DNA of 64,000 nt from Ctenosaura bakeri (GCA_948474755.1 CAOLHI010000060.1:868001-932000); one strand, 5' to 3'; numbered from the stretch's first letter, positions 34,201 to 45,840 are shown. The notes: a model not told the origin generated them from the sequence alone. Translations and numbers: made by a program.

Positions 34201-35384
34201 AAATTTTTCCTAATGAATAAATAAAACACACAAGGCTTTCTTCCTTTCCATTCCTTCACATTTTAATTAGCATGGGTAAATCTGTTTGGTAAAGCAGCAT
34301 TAAAAAACAACTAAAAACCAGATTTTTTTCTCCAATGATTTTTAACTGCTCCAAGAACACAAATAGCCAATAAGTTTAGAAGAATTTACAAAGGCCCATA
34401 GGCCAGTATAGTTATAGTCAGGAGAATGAATCTTAATCCACATCATTCAGTCCAGAGGGGAAATAACATATTCAACATAATGAGCATAACTTTTATAGTG
34501 ACATGATGTAACCAGGCCACAGCTGGTGACCATGTTACTTTCCTTTTACATTCTTTGTGTATAGTTCCTGGTGCAATACTCCACATGGCAAATCTTGGGT
34601 TTCTTGGATGAAGAGCAATGCCAGGATGACAATACTTAACTGGAGCCAGAGGAGACTGACAGACTTGTTGTGAGTGGAGCAGAGCTTAGACCATCTCAGA
34701 CAACACTTGCAGATATTAAGGATTTGGAGTCTCCATCCCTTTGCACATTGAGAATTAAAAATATAAGGAATAGAAATGCCATAGATGTTTTTTCTCTTCC
34801 TCAAGTAAACTATGCTGAGTTAATGATGCAAGTTGTCTAATTTTCTACTGGCTATAAATTAACTCAGCCTAAGACATGCTGGTGCTGCAAACAGACCAAT
34901 GCTTCCTGGTAATCTTGTGTGCTATGCTTAGCTTTGTGTGATATCCCCTGCGTTTGACTTGAATCTGAACTGATCTCCTTGGCCTCTCCTGTTTCAGGAC
35001 TGCGTGCTATGTTTGATTTCAGACTGCCTGGATTACACTTCTGCTTCTAGAGATGAGGATATCACCTTAGGACTGGCCTGGTCTTTCCCTGATCAAATTC
35101 TGTAGACTGGAGATGTATGTTCCTGGGTGCTTGCCTGTCTTAAAACAGGAAGCCCTGTAATTTCTCCATCATTCTATCTTCTCCCTCTTTTTGCAAGTAT
35201 TGTGCCTCTATGTAACCTTCCAGTCCCACTGTAGGTCCCCTTCCTATGCTTCATATAGACAAATAAACATCTCCCAGCTTCACAGCCAACAGCTCCCATT
35301 ACCTTTCCTAGAATTCCCACATTTTCCAGCAAATTTGGTGAGGCTGGGAGGCTACAGGAGCAGCTTCAATTCACAGGCACTAGT
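31256..35384. other. Long unclassified stretch, possible conserved non-coding blocks
   Basis: I see no transposon family or exon. At 32650-32690 and 32870-32905 a related phrase (AGGGCCAGAACTTGAAACCTG versus AGGGCCAGGCCTTGAAATCTG) suggests an old local duplication. The block 33480-34300 is repeat-free, rich in TAATTA-like words and may hold regulatory DNA. That is only an inference. Confidence 0.4.
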
Positions 35385-35604
35385 GGCCTTATCACACTAC
35401 ACTGTTATAGCACTATTATTCCACTTTAACTGCTATGGCAATATCTCATGGAATCATGGTATTTGCAGTTTAGGGAGAGGAATTTAGAATTCTCAGCCAG
35501 AAAGCTCCAGTGCCTTACCAAATGACAAACCCCAGAATTCCAAAGGGTGCAGCCAAGGCAGTAAAAATGGAATATTAGTGCTATAACATAGTGTGATAGG
35601 GACC
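35385..35604. mobile_element. Palindromic MITE (family C), 220 bp
   Basis: Left end GGCCTTATCACACTACACTG, right end TAGTGTGATAGGGACC, with the interior CACTATTATTCCACTTTAAC and its complement. The flanking triplets differ (AGT, AAA), so the TSD is not preserved. It is a CTATGGCAATATCTCATGGA subtype compared with 42416. Confidence 0.8.
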
Positions 35605-36766
35605 AAAGATTTTTCAAGCATAACAAAGTGGCAAATGAAGACTTTCTTCCCTTATAGAGTCTAGCAAGGTAAGACAGACCTCTCCTCCTTCAAAATGGAT
35701 AATTTTAGAAATTTCTATCTTTGAGAATATTTTCTTTCCATTCTCATTCCACACAAAATGCTGAAGAAACCGAAGCAGAAAATTTCCACACACCTCTAGA
35801 AAAACATGTCAAAGCTACTCAGTGGGCTGTTTCGCATATTATGGAATAACATAAGCATCGAGTAATGGCATGCACATGCAAATAAGTTATCACAGATCCT
35901 GCACCAGAGACAGAACCTCCATATCACCCCATATCACATCCAGCAGAGAATTTCCCAGTGGAGTTAATTCACACTTCAAGTGCAAGTAATAATGTTCAAT
36001 AATCAAGCACCATGTACGGTATATGTGTGTCTCTGTACCAGCACTGGAGATTCATGGAGAAATGACTCCTCCCTACCATTCTCTCTGCACAGGCAAGAAT
36101 AAACATGTTAGCAATATCCTAAGGGAAAAGAAAACAGACATTTGCAAGAAAATCCTGTTTTTATAGCTATCTTGCTAATAAACCCAAATACATGTAAGTA
36201 CAGCCATTATTTTGCATTCTTCCATTGGCCATTTTGTTATAGTCTTTACAAGCAACTGAAGCTTTGTGCCTGTTAAAGAAACAGCTGGTTGTAAATTTGA
36301 AAGCAGTAAAAGACTTTTTTTTTCCCCCCAAAGCAAGTTCTAACATTTAAAAATGTCCACCCTGTTCTGTATTTCATTATGAGTAGGTGATTTTTCATGC
36401 CTTCTCTAAGGCTGTCACATCAATCTAAGATGCTAAAAATTTAAAACTCTGTATTCTGGTTACAAGAGCTATCAGCAAACAGGAAAAATGACAGTGGCTT
36501 CCATTGCCATGGCAACAACTGTTGCCAAACAACAGGCTTGGAATGTTCTGTGAGGTTTTAACTTTCCAGCTGCTGAGAGACAGCAGCTGACATGGTAGGA
36601 GAAACCATACATTTTGCCAGAGATCTCCAGGATAGTTTTACATATTTCTAGTTTCTGTCTTTTTTCAACCTTGCTGATAAACTCCTTCTAGTGAGGACAT
36701 GAAATGCAGAGGTTTTTAGCTTGTCTCTTGTACCTCAAATGAAGGTTCTCTGGATGGTCAATACAT
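35605..36766. other. Unclassified sequence with a regulatory-looking cluster
   Basis: No repeat or exon was recognised. At 36503-36589 there is an RFX-type palindrome and an E-box inverted repeat, listed separately. Confidence 0.45.
36503..36589. promoter_or_regulatory. Candidate regulatory cluster: RFX-like palindrome and paired E-boxes
   Basis: ATTGCCATGGCAAC at 36503-36516 is one base from the symmetric RFX (X-box) site GTTGCCATGGCAAC, and a second GTTGCC follows at 36521. At 36567-36589 the arms CAGCTGCTG and CAGCAGCTG form an exact inverted repeat around AGAGA and contain two CAGCTG E-boxes. Site recognition is from sequence only. Activity is unknown, and isolated matches can arise by chance. 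Confidence 0.35.
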
Positions 36767-36794
36767 GGCCCATTCACACTACACAATTATAGCA
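36767..36794. mobile_element. Palindromic MITE (family C), left end only
   Basis: GGCCCATTCACACTACACAA then TTATAGCACTATTC matches the family C left arm and then stops at the CR1 fragment starting near 36795. The right arm was not found, so it was lost or never present. Confidence 0.65.
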
Positions 36795-36970
36795 CTATTC
36801 AGAGAATAACAGCATCTCATAGATGGAAGGGACACAAGGCCCATCTAGTCCAGTCCCCTGCCATGTAGAAATATATAACCAAAGTACTCCTGAAAGATGC
36901 ACAATCTCTTTGTAAATGCATCCAACCTTCCTAGGCAATCTATTTCATTGTTGAATAGCAATTACAGTAA
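36795..36970 (-). mobile_element. CR1 LINE 3' end fragment, minus strand
   Basis: CATAGATGGAAGGGACACAA then GGCCCATCTAGTCCAGTCCC and CTGCCATGTAGAAATATATAA are the complement of the CR1 3' end, also seen on the plus strand at 7100-7225. It is truncated at about 36970 and followed by an AAAAT-rich run at 36980-37004. Confidence 0.8.
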
Positions 36971-37590
36971 ATGAAATAAGAATAATAAAATAAAATAAAA
37001 TAAGTTTTCCCCAGTGTTTCGGTAGGACATCTTTGATGGCCCAACATGAAAAAAATGTGACCAGATGCAGCAAGTTGGATTAAATAAGAACCACTTTGTT
37101 TGATCTAACCTATTTAAGATGCATTGGTCTGGAAAGGAATCAAGAAGGGGAAGAAACTTGGTGTGAGTCCAACTGAGGCCAGGTGTCACCACATGACTAC
37201 TTCCCCAGTCTTTTCTTGGGCAAACCACCTTAGCCCTGAGGACCTACTGCATCTGAAGGCACCTGTAAGGCATTGCAAAGGTTCAGCTCATTCTTCTACA
37301 GTGAATCACCATTCAAGGAAGCCAGAAACTCCTGCCAAACTGACAAATCTTCCCTAATCCACCTGGACAATCTATGATGGAGCTTTTGCACTCCAGCAAT
37401 CACATCACAAAAATGTCTCAAAAAGACCCTGCCAGGAGCAACCACCTAACATGTAAAATTGAGATGTCCAGTAAGCTCCTAGGATATGGCTTTATGAAAC
37501 TTTAAAAGGGCAGACATCTTCCTATTCAGGTCAGCCAACTTCTCTTGAGGCAACCTACAATGTTGCTGTAAGGTATCAGTTTCAATATTA
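36971..37590. other. Unclassified sequence with (AAAAT)n
   Basis: A short AAAAT repeat at 36980-37004, then sequence in which I see no exon or named repeat. Confidence 0.5.
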
Positions 37591-38515
37591 AGAAATGGTC
37601 TTCATGGATGACCACTCACCATCTAAAGCTGAATGTGGGCAAAACAGATATCTTGGTGTTTCAGTCTGATCACCCAGCAGCCCCTCTCTCATGTCCCTCA
37701 CTGGATTTACAGGGTTGCACAATGACTCTCATCTCAGTTGCCAGAAACCTTGCAGTCATCCTGGATTGCTATCTATCTCTATATCTCTTTATTGGGGCTA
37801 CAGCAAAGGCATATAACTTCCATCTTTTGAATACCCACAGGATCTGGAGGTTCCTGACTGTAGAGACTGTCCGTCTGCTTGTCCAGGCCCTGGCTATTAC
37901 CGGGATTATTGTTTGCCTTCCTGCTCCCTTCTTCCTCTGGTTTTAATTCAGAACAATGCTGTCCGGGTTGTTTTAAATCTGCCAAAATATTCACCTGTTT
38001 CTTCTCCCTGTAGATCCCTTCATGGGCTACCAGTTTGGGCTGGGGTCTGTTTCAAACTTTTGGTCCTGGTGTTTAAAGCTTTGCATTTTAACCTCCCTCA
38101 GCACCTTGCAACTTAGCTTGTTTGGTACATTCTATCTAGTAATTTGAAATCTGAAGCAAAGGATTATTGTCTGTTCCACCAAGACATACAGCTCTGTCAA
38201 GGCTGAAACCCTTTCAAGATCTGGATCTGCATTTGTGGAAGGTCTTCCTTTGGACCTCCAGCTGGAGGAGGATCTCATCTGTTTTCATAAATGGTTGAAG
38301 ACCTTCCTCTTTCACTCTTCATCTTAAGTCAGGTGCTCAGATGGGTAGTGAATGGTATGGTGCTGGAGATTTCATGCTATGTATTGTTGTAGGGTTTTTT
38401 CTTTTGTTTTTTGTTTTAATCTCTTTTTCCTTGACTGCATATGTTGTTGTTCTGCCCTTTGGTGTAAAGAGTATTATAAACAAATGTTGTTGTTGTTGTT
38501 GTTCTTGTTATTAGG
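37591..38515 (+). pseudogene. L2-type LINE ORF2 C-terminal part and tail
   Basis: The first frame encodes HHLKLNVGKTDILVFQSDHP, then SVARNLAVILDCYLSL, then NFHLLNTHRIWRFLTVETVR and LLVQALAI. After frameshifts there are NNAVRVVLNLPKYSPVSSPC, SLHGLPVWAGVCFKLLVLVF and KALHFNLPQHL blocks. This is the canonical L2 order HHLKLNxxKTExLVF, LGVxLDxxLS, FHLRNIxRIRPFL, LLVQALVxSRLDYCN, LHWLPV, FKLLVLVFKALHG. The 3' end carries TTGTAAAGAGTATTATAAAC-like sequence and a GTT run. Stops in several places make it a pseudogene. Confidence 0.9.
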
Positions 38516-39199
38516 TGGTCTTTCAGTCTTTTCTTGAGCCAAAGGCACACCTATTTCTTCAGTGAGGGAGTAGAACTCCTCCATTAGAAAAGCATATTGC
38601 CCTGTTCCAGCCCCACCTGCAAATAGGAAGTCATCTAGGTAATGAGCTACCTCTCATAAACCAAACCTAAGCCTCAACACCCATTAAAGAAAAGAACTAC
38701 TTTTCAAAGGCAGAGCAAGATACAGCACACCCCATAGGGAGGGCTTGATCCATGTCAAACTGTCCTTCGAAAGAAAACCTCACAGACTTAAAGTCCAAGG
38801 GATGAATTGGGAGAAAGTGAAACACAGATTTAATGTTGCATTTTGCCAGTTCAGCACCTATGCCATTTTTTACTCACTAACCTACTGGCAGCATCAAATG
38901 ATGTCTTTCCAACTGTGCTCAATTCAACTGCAATATCATCATTAATAGAATACCCTTTGGGGGAAAAACAGATGGTGAATCAATCAAAATTCCCCAGATG
39001 TCTTCTTGAGAGCCACTCCCAATGGAGACACCCCAAATTGCTAACTGGAGGGGAGGAAAAGGACCCCACTAACTACATTCAGCCACCTCACTAGTAATTT
39101 TACTCTGAGCTACCTATTCCAAACCAATCACCAAACATATTTTTTTTCAGTAAAATTAGACTTCCTAATCCCCTAGAATTGTATACAGAAACCATCCCT
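38516..39199. other. Unclassified non-coding sequence
   Basis: No exon or repeat family recognised between the L2 tail and the CR1 fragment. Confidence 0.5.
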
Positions 39200-40415
39200 A
39201 AAACCTTCAGACAGGTAAAGTGCCACTTCCATATCTATATTTGTGCATTTCATTTTTCTTGTTTAGATGTAGTATCTTATATTTGTCCCGGATGAAAATA
39301 ATTTTGTTATTTTGGGCCCAATTCCCCAATCTAGTGATTTTGAAATCTCTTACAATAATTATATTCCTGTCCTCTGGAGTATTAACTCCCCTCCGTAAGT
39401 GTCATCTGCAAATTTGATAAGCATGTCTTCTATCATCTAAATCATTAATAAAGTTGTTAAGCAACATTTGGCCTAGGACACAAACTTGAGGCACCCCACT
39501 AGTCATTTATTTCTAGAATGCAGAGCAACCATTGGTGATCATTTTCTGGCTCCACCTAACCTGGTTGACAAACTGAATCCAGATTGTAATCGAGAATTTC
39601 TGACTAAGGGATCTCATCCAATATTTCCCTAAGCTTACTGAAATCAGCTTTCTGGATGTCCAGAGTACATGTCTATGTTTGGCCTCCCCTTTCCTCTATA
39701 TAGCAAATCGCAAGAGGACATGTTCAACTCCCACCTGAAGATCCCACTATTTCCACCTCATTGGCCCATTCATCTCTATTGGTTAGGATAAGATTCAAAA
39801 TCCGAGTATGCAAGGCTAGTGAGGGATTAGTTGGATCTTGCACCTTTGGCAGACTGTGGCTTCCAAAAATCAGCATGTTTGAAAGCTTCCAGTAGTACCA
39901 TATCTCTCATTTTTGAATATTTGGTTATTTGTTTTGGGAAGGCATCATCCAAATCTCCAGTCTGCTTGGATCGTATAGTAGACCCATATAGTAACACTAC
40001 TTTTCTCTCTCCTCTTATTTTCCCCAAATACTTTCAACTACATATACTAAGTCATGGGTCTCCTCACAGATGTACACATTCTTGACACATAATGCTATCC
40101 CTCTTCTTCTTCTGTTTGGTCTATTTCTTTTGAATAAATTATGTCCATCCATTGCTATGTTTCAATCATAAGAATCAATCCACTAGGCTTCAATGATGCT
40201 TTTCAAATCATATTTGTCTCCTTGTGTTTAGCCTTCAATTTTACCTTAATTTCTCACATTTTGTGCATTAATGTAGAGGCCTCTAAGACCGTGGGAAAAT
40301 CACTCTAGCTGATCCCATATTGGTTTTTCCTGCCCATTGTTGGGATCTTGTACTATTGACCCAGTTCTTTCTGTACCACTCAGGCTATTCTCAATATTTA
40401 ATGTCCCCTTGCCCC
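39200..40415 (-). pseudogene. CR1 LINE ORF2 reverse-transcriptase region, minus strand
   Basis: The minus strand at about 39510-39400 encodes a GVPQxxVLGxMLxNxFINDLDD block followed by a disrupted FADDT. Then comes GGVNTPEDRNIIIVRDF and a KILHLNKK block, corresponding to CR1 GGxxxTPEG, FNxxKCxVLHLG. Upstream (39520-39660) lie remnants of the DFSKAFD region. The part at 39700-40415 resembles the 5' ORF2 sequence of the same LINE but is less clear. Multiple frameshifts; dead. Confidence 0.75.
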
Positions 40416-40707
40416 TTGAAATACTGTTTTCCTCCGCCATGTAACTCACTAAAGCTCTTCTGGTCAGATTTGCAAAACTCCTAGAAAATATGTGTTTTCA
40501 ACTGCCAACTGTTCTTTCTTGCCAGAAGTCCTTCTCCATGAAAGTTAGTCCAAGAAGCCAAATAATTCTTGATGGCATTATCTGAGGAACCAGTTATTCA
40601 TTTCTGGTAGTCTTCTCTCTTTTCCTGGGCTATGCCATTCAACAGGAAAGAGTGATGAAACAACAACCTGTCCCTCAAGGTATTTGTGCTTCATCCCTAG
40701 TGTCTTA

Positions 40708-40925
40708 GGCTACTTCGCACTATGTTGGGGTCTATAGGCTGCAGTATAATTGGTTGTCCTGTGTATCAAAAGGAAGGGTAACGGTCCTGCAGAATCCTGG
40801 GACTTGTAGTTTGGTGAGGCACCAAGTGCTCTGGCTGAGCATTCTAAATATCCCTTTCTAAAGCACAACTCTTAGGATTTTATGGGAAATTGCTATGAAA
40901 GTTCAAAGTGGAATCAGAGCACATG
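40708..40925. mobile_element. Old palindromic MITE (family C or relative)
   Basis: Begins GGCTACTTCGCACTATGTTG and contains AGAATCCTGGGACTTGTAGT and CTCTGGCTGAGCATTCTAAA, matching the core of family C. The ends and the inverted repeat are more degraded than in other copies. Confidence 0.55.
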
Positions 40926-41298
40926 TTGAGATGTTGGCAAAGGAAAGCTTGAGAAACACAGACTTTTGGTTTTGGATTGCAGCAGTGTTTTTGTAGTAAA
41001 CAACATAATCAAGCTTGAGTTGGGAAAGAATAGTATTTTATTTTATCTGATTCTACAATACCTGTGCATGCCTACTACAAGCAATGTAAACAGCAGCTGT
41101 CTCCAGAATATGTTATTGAACATGCACAAACAACAAACAGAGAAAAAAGGAGGAAGTAGATGAGCCTGCCTCATTAACTGCCCCAAGCATGTTGGAAACA
41201 CATAGATCTGGCCACCAAAATGGATATTGTAACCCCGGCTACCAAGGCTTACATGGTATGCTTTCAACATTGGAGGAAGATGAAAGAAAAAAAAAATC
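40926..41298. other. Unclassified non-coding sequence
   Basis: Nothing recognised. Confidence 0.5.
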
Positions 41299-42110
41299 TA
41301 GAGATGAGCCAACCAAATCCTTGAATCCTTGAATCCTGGGTGAGGATTTGAGATTTGGGAATCTGAATGCTCCTGCCAAAATAGGTGAAACAAATTTTTC
41401 AAATCCTGCCTGGGTGGGTGGGAGAAGGTGGTGATCTCATGCTCCCCACTCTGCTCCTGCCTCCACCAACCCAATCATGACCATGGTGGGTGGCAGAAGG
41501 TAGCGGGGAGCACAATATCACACTCCTCACTCTCCTCCTGCCTGCCACCAGCTGTATCCTGCCAGGGGAAGGTGGGAAAAGGAGGTGGGGTTTTGAAAAT
41601 GTGGTGCCTCCAGGTCCTGTCAAAGGCCTGATTGGCTGGCAGGCCCCTGGGAAGACAAAAATCATGGCATTAAGCCATGCACGGGAGGCTGCCTGTGCCT
41701 GTGGCTGCTGCCTATGGCTGCTGGGGCTGCCTGTGCCCACTCGGGCTGTCTCCCTCTGCAAGGTAATAATCTCTATTCTTTTGATTTGAGAGTTATGTAC
41801 TTCATGTAGTAGATGAACATGTCAATTGCATTTGTATCTTCTTAATAAGAAGTATGGGTATGTCTTCCTGAACTGAAAATTATTATTTAATTTGTTTTTC
41901 ATTAAACAAAAATGTCAAATTCTGCTTCAAAAACACTTTTCAGTAGAAGTGCTTTCTTTTCCTTGCTTTTGAAACCCTTTTTTAAAAAAGGATTCAAAAG
42001 ATTTGAGATTCGTGAGATTCGTGGATTCCCAGAACCTTCCAGGGATTAAGATCCAGATTTTGATTTGGGAAACTCCAGATTCATCCCATGCCTTAAAAAA
42101 TCATCCCTGG
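41299..42110. mobile_element. Unclassified interspersed element, possibly hAT-like
   Basis: The left border TAGAGATGAGCCAACCAAAT and the right border, complement CCAGGGATGATTTTTTAAGG, share a CAGRGATGA-like start that fits hAT ends. Subterminal GATTTGAGATT and GAGATTCGT words occur near both ends. The interior holds a two-copy block (about 41411-41470 and 41484-41555) sharing GTGGGTGG, AGAAGGT and CTCCTGCCT. No 8-bp TSD was found, so the borders and class are uncertain. Confidence 0.45.
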
Positions 42111-42415
42111 ATGCATTTCTGAAGAAGCTTTCAACTGGTCTCCAGAAGTTTCAATACATTTTTGTTTACTTACCAGATTGTTTCATTTAATGTGCATGTT
42201 GTTAGTTATCAATAATATGCGGAAACATATTAAACTGCTCTTCTTTTTTATGTGTTGAAGGGAACTTTCTCTTCTCTGCTCATGTTATCTCAGCCTCTTT
42301 TCTGTTAAAATAGTAATTCCGAGGAACACGTCCACTTCATTACCTGAGGTATACTTGTAATGCCATCTTAGGTTAACTATATATTCCAATTTGCTTGCAT
42401 TTAGTGGAAGACTGA
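42111..42415. other. Unclassified non-coding sequence
   Basis: Nothing recognised. Confidence 0.5.
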
Positions 42416-42617
42416 GGCCATTTCTGCACTACAATATTATTGTGTTGTTATTCCACTTTCAACATCCTATGGAATCCTGGGGTTTGCAGTTTAGGGAAGT
42501 GCATTTAGAATCCTCAACCAGAGAGTTCTTTGGCCTCAGTAAACTACAAACCCCAGAATTCCACAGGATGTTGAAAGTGGAATAATAGCACTATATCAGT
42601 GTAGGGCAGAAATGACC
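42416..42617. mobile_element. Palindromic MITE (family C), 202 bp, TGA duplicated
   Basis: Starts GGCCATTTCTGCACTACAAT and ends GTAGGGCAGAAATGACC, with flanks TGA at 42413-42415 and 42618-42620. The two halves are inverted copies (GTTATTCCACTTTCAACATC...GATGTTGAAAGTGGAATAAT), so the single strand would fold into one long hairpin. No coding capacity; mobilised in trans if at all. Confidence 0.9.
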
Positions 42618-42722
42618 TGAATTTCCTAACTAGCCTTCTGACTCTTGGCCATATCCTCCTATCATAAAACAGAATGCTGTTTTTAAAAGCAGCATTTACA
42701 ATATTTACTTCTAGAAAACATA

Positions 42723-42922
42723 GGCCATTTCTGCACTATACTGTTATAGTGCTATTATTCCACTTTCGACATCCTGTGGAATTCTGGGGTTTGTAGTTTT
42801 CTGAGGCCAAAGAACTCTGGCTGAGAATTTTAAAGGCCCCTCCCTAAACTGCACATCGCAGGATTCCATAGGATGCTGAAAGTGGAATAATAGCACTATA
42901 ACAATGTAGTGCAGAAATGGGC
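42723..42922. mobile_element. Palindromic MITE (family C), 200 bp, ATA duplicated
   Basis: Starts GGCCATTTCTGCACTATACT and ends GTGCAGAAATGGGC. Flanks ATA occur at 42720-42722 and 42923-42925. It sits 105 bases from the copy at 42416-42617. Confidence 0.9.
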
Positions 42923-44254
42923 ATAGTGATGTTCATAGAACAAATCATAATATGTGGACAGCAAAAAGAAAGACTTTCTTCAATTTGCAAAAATGTTCAT
43001 AGATGACTAGGTACAGCATGCAGCTAATCAGAAAAATGGAAACTTGCTTTCCTCCCAAGTGTCATTTGTAACTCCCATCAACCCAAATGGGAGGGGGGAA
43101 ATGAATTCCATAACATGCCAAGAGGTCTGTAATTCTTTGCTTGCTCTCTAATGTTTCACTATTCTTTGTGGCTTATTTTCCCCCCTCACAACTGGCTGAT
43201 TTTCAAGTACCAAAGAATAATTTCTGAAAACAGGGAGTGGACGAGTCCCATTATTTTGTATTAATCAATTCATTGTACTAATTAGTCTATTCTTTATAGC
43301 ATTCTGCAATGATAATACCTTCTAAGAAATATGTCTGTGATAGTCTGATGAGGAACAAGTTGGATTAGTCTCACTATAGCTTGTATTTCATTTCTGTATT
43401 GAGAAATACTATATTCAGTATGTATCTTCTAATTATTGCTTGTCGTATTGGGGAATAGTTATATTTCACAGTAATGTAACTCATATTTGTAAGATAAAGG
43501 CTTGCAGCCAAATATTGGGCAGTTTATTTCAGATCAATATGCCATTCCTTACCTCTGCAGTTCCCGGCCATATCCTTTCACTTCTCTTACCCATCCCCCC
43601 TTCCAGGTTTACCTCCTTCTAAACACCATTCTTCTGGCCTTCCACTAATTTCTGAGGATTACCATGAGTATCATGATCTTCCTCCTTTTGCCCTGCTGTT
43701 CACGGATGGAGAGTTCAACGACACTCCAAACAGTAATAGGTTTAGAGCCTATTAGAGCCAGAGTAGTGTGCACCATCCATTTTGTCCAGGCTTCTTTTCT
43801 GAAATAGCCACAATACAGTGTTAAAAGTCTAAACTTTAAACCATACAAGAGTTGTTGGACATGGCAGAATTTTCAACTCCAAGTAGCTTCAATTTTAACA
43901 AGCCCCCAGAATGATATGACCAGATATATCTGTTCATATTCATATGGCAACAAAAAGGCACAAAAAGAGGCTGTAGAAGTGCAGGACAATCCTCTCATAT
44001 ATGCTGTGGAAAAGAAAGCTGAACATTTCTTAAATTTCTTCTACCTGGGGAAAACCATAACGATTACTATGCAGAGGGGCTATCCAAATACAATGATTTT
44101 TTTTCTTTTTTAAAAAAAGTTTATGAAAAGTCTTTTTTTCTACCTGAGAAATTCAGAGGAATTCCTAGAGAAGCACCTGAGATCAAAGACTGCAGTAATA
44201 ACAGCATCCATCTAGTTCAGGATTTTTTTTTTAAGGGAAAAAAAAAACAGTTTT
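42923..44254. other. Unclassified non-coding sequence
   Basis: No exon or named repeat recognised. Confidence 0.45.
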
Positions 44255-45140
44255 ATACAGTTTTATGGTGGCTTCATGACTTGGGGACTTCAACATACAT
44301 CTTTAGATTGTTCAGCCCAGAAAATATCCTTGATGATCACTATGGGTCTGCCTCAAGTTGTGTTGGCCTCTTTCATGATGTAGACCACAATCTTGACCCA
44401 ATCTTATGTGGTGTCTAAGATTACGTTGAATACTTGGTGTCCTGTTGCAATAGATATACCACTACCTGCTGGGGTTTAGATTCCCTGGGTGAGGATCTGT
44501 TTAGGGTATCCAGGACACCAATGGATGCAAGTGATATCCTGATTTATTCTCATAGAGTTTCCTCTCATCTTGACAGGTGATCATGTTGAAGTTCTAGTAA
44601 ATTTTAGGAATGGGAAATTCCCCTGGGTAATAGACATGAGCTGTTGGTAATGAAACAAGTGGGATATAGACTAGATCATTAATTTCAGAAAACCCAGAAC
44701 AAATCAGTCATACATATACTGAATTCTCATGGAAGGCTTAATCCACGTCAACAGTGTTGAAATCTTTCTTTTTGTCTTGTCTATATCTGCACAGACTCAT
44801 TCATTTAATCTGTGCTAAGTGGTCAAGAGCCCATTATATTCTGGCCAATAACTACAAGAAGGGAATGTATGCTACTCAACAGAATGGTGTGAAGACTTTG
44901 CACAATACTTCACAGACAAAATTACTGGACTTGGATATTCTAATTTATAGAGGACCCATGGAAGAGATTTTTTCACATGCTTGCCTTGTGTTACTGGGCA
45001 TATTTCAATTTGTGCAGCCTGAAGATGTGTACAAAGTCCTTGAAGGTGTGGGACCCATCACAATTGGTTCAGAGCAAAGCTTATATAGTAGGCTTTCAAA
45101 AACCACTATGCAGATCCTTGGAGGAAGGGTGATGACAGGA
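44255..45140 (+). pseudogene. L2-type LINE ORF2, endonuclease-to-RT linker (decayed)
   Basis: Readable remnants in three frames: a GLPQVV block near 44350-44370, AQYFTDKITGL near 44910-44935 (the AxxFxxKI box), and FQFVQPEDVYKVLEGVGPIT near 45000-45060 (the FxxVxxEDVxxxLxxVxPTT box just before the L2 RT). Stops and shifts are frequent. The copy ends before the RT core, followed by purine-rich DNA. It could belong to the same LINE family as 10851-12560. Confidence 0.65.
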
Positions 45141-45840
45141 GCAAGTAAAAGGAATGAGAGTTAGGGAACAGAAGAGGCAAGACAAGAAATGACAGCAGAG
45201 CCAGTGAAAATGAAAAAGCAGGAGGCAGCCAGGTATGGTCTAGTTCTAAGCATATTTGTAATGAAAATGAGAGATGTGCAAAGAGAGGTAACTGAAAGGT
45301 CAAATAAGGGAAGGGTGACATCATAGGTAGCTGATAGTAAGAAACAGGAGGTAGCAAAGAAGGACAATGCAATCAGGGCCAAAAATGGGAGACTGGGAGA
45401 AGAGTTGAATAAACAAATGAGAGAGGATGGGCTAGGAGCACAGCCAGACTTGGGAACAGGAAGATGAGCAACAGAACAGAGATGAGAAAAAGGAGAGACA
45501 GTGAAATAGGAGGTGCACCAAAGAATAAGGTAGAGGCACCAGAAATGAAATGACAACTCACCAAATGGAAACAAATGCAGAAATGAGGTGTCCATCGGAC
45601 CAAACAATATTTTGTACTGCTTCACGGAATTGCAGGGTAATACAGTTAAGCCTGCAAAACTTTTGACAGCCATATTGATACAAGAATTAAAGTAGTGAAG
45701 GCTCCCAATTCATGGCCTGAAGTGGGTTGAATAAGGGACACTTTATTTTAATTATTTCATTTTTAATTTTAACCTCTGAGAGATATGAAAGAGAGAAGAA
45801 ACCTAATAATGCCTACTGTCAAGTCAAAGACTGGCAATGA
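45141..45840. other. Purine-rich strand-asymmetric tract
   Basis: From about 45140 to 45600 the plus strand is strongly biased towards A and G (GGAATGAGAGTTAGGGAACA, AGAAGAGGCAAGACAAG and similar). The complementary strand therefore shows a 170-codon frame rich in S, L, F and P. I regard that frame as a composition artefact. Confidence 0.6.

Noticed and set aside
41399..41761. Conserved coding exon on the minus strand
   Set aside because: The 120-codon frame follows a GC-rich, internally duplicated part of an unclassified element and has low-complexity P, R, G and S content.
45161..45673. 170-codon open frame on the minus strand
   Set aside because: It lies on the complement of a purine-rich tract and is made of S, L, F, P and T with no motif, and it overlaps another frame of the same kind. 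It is best explained by composition.
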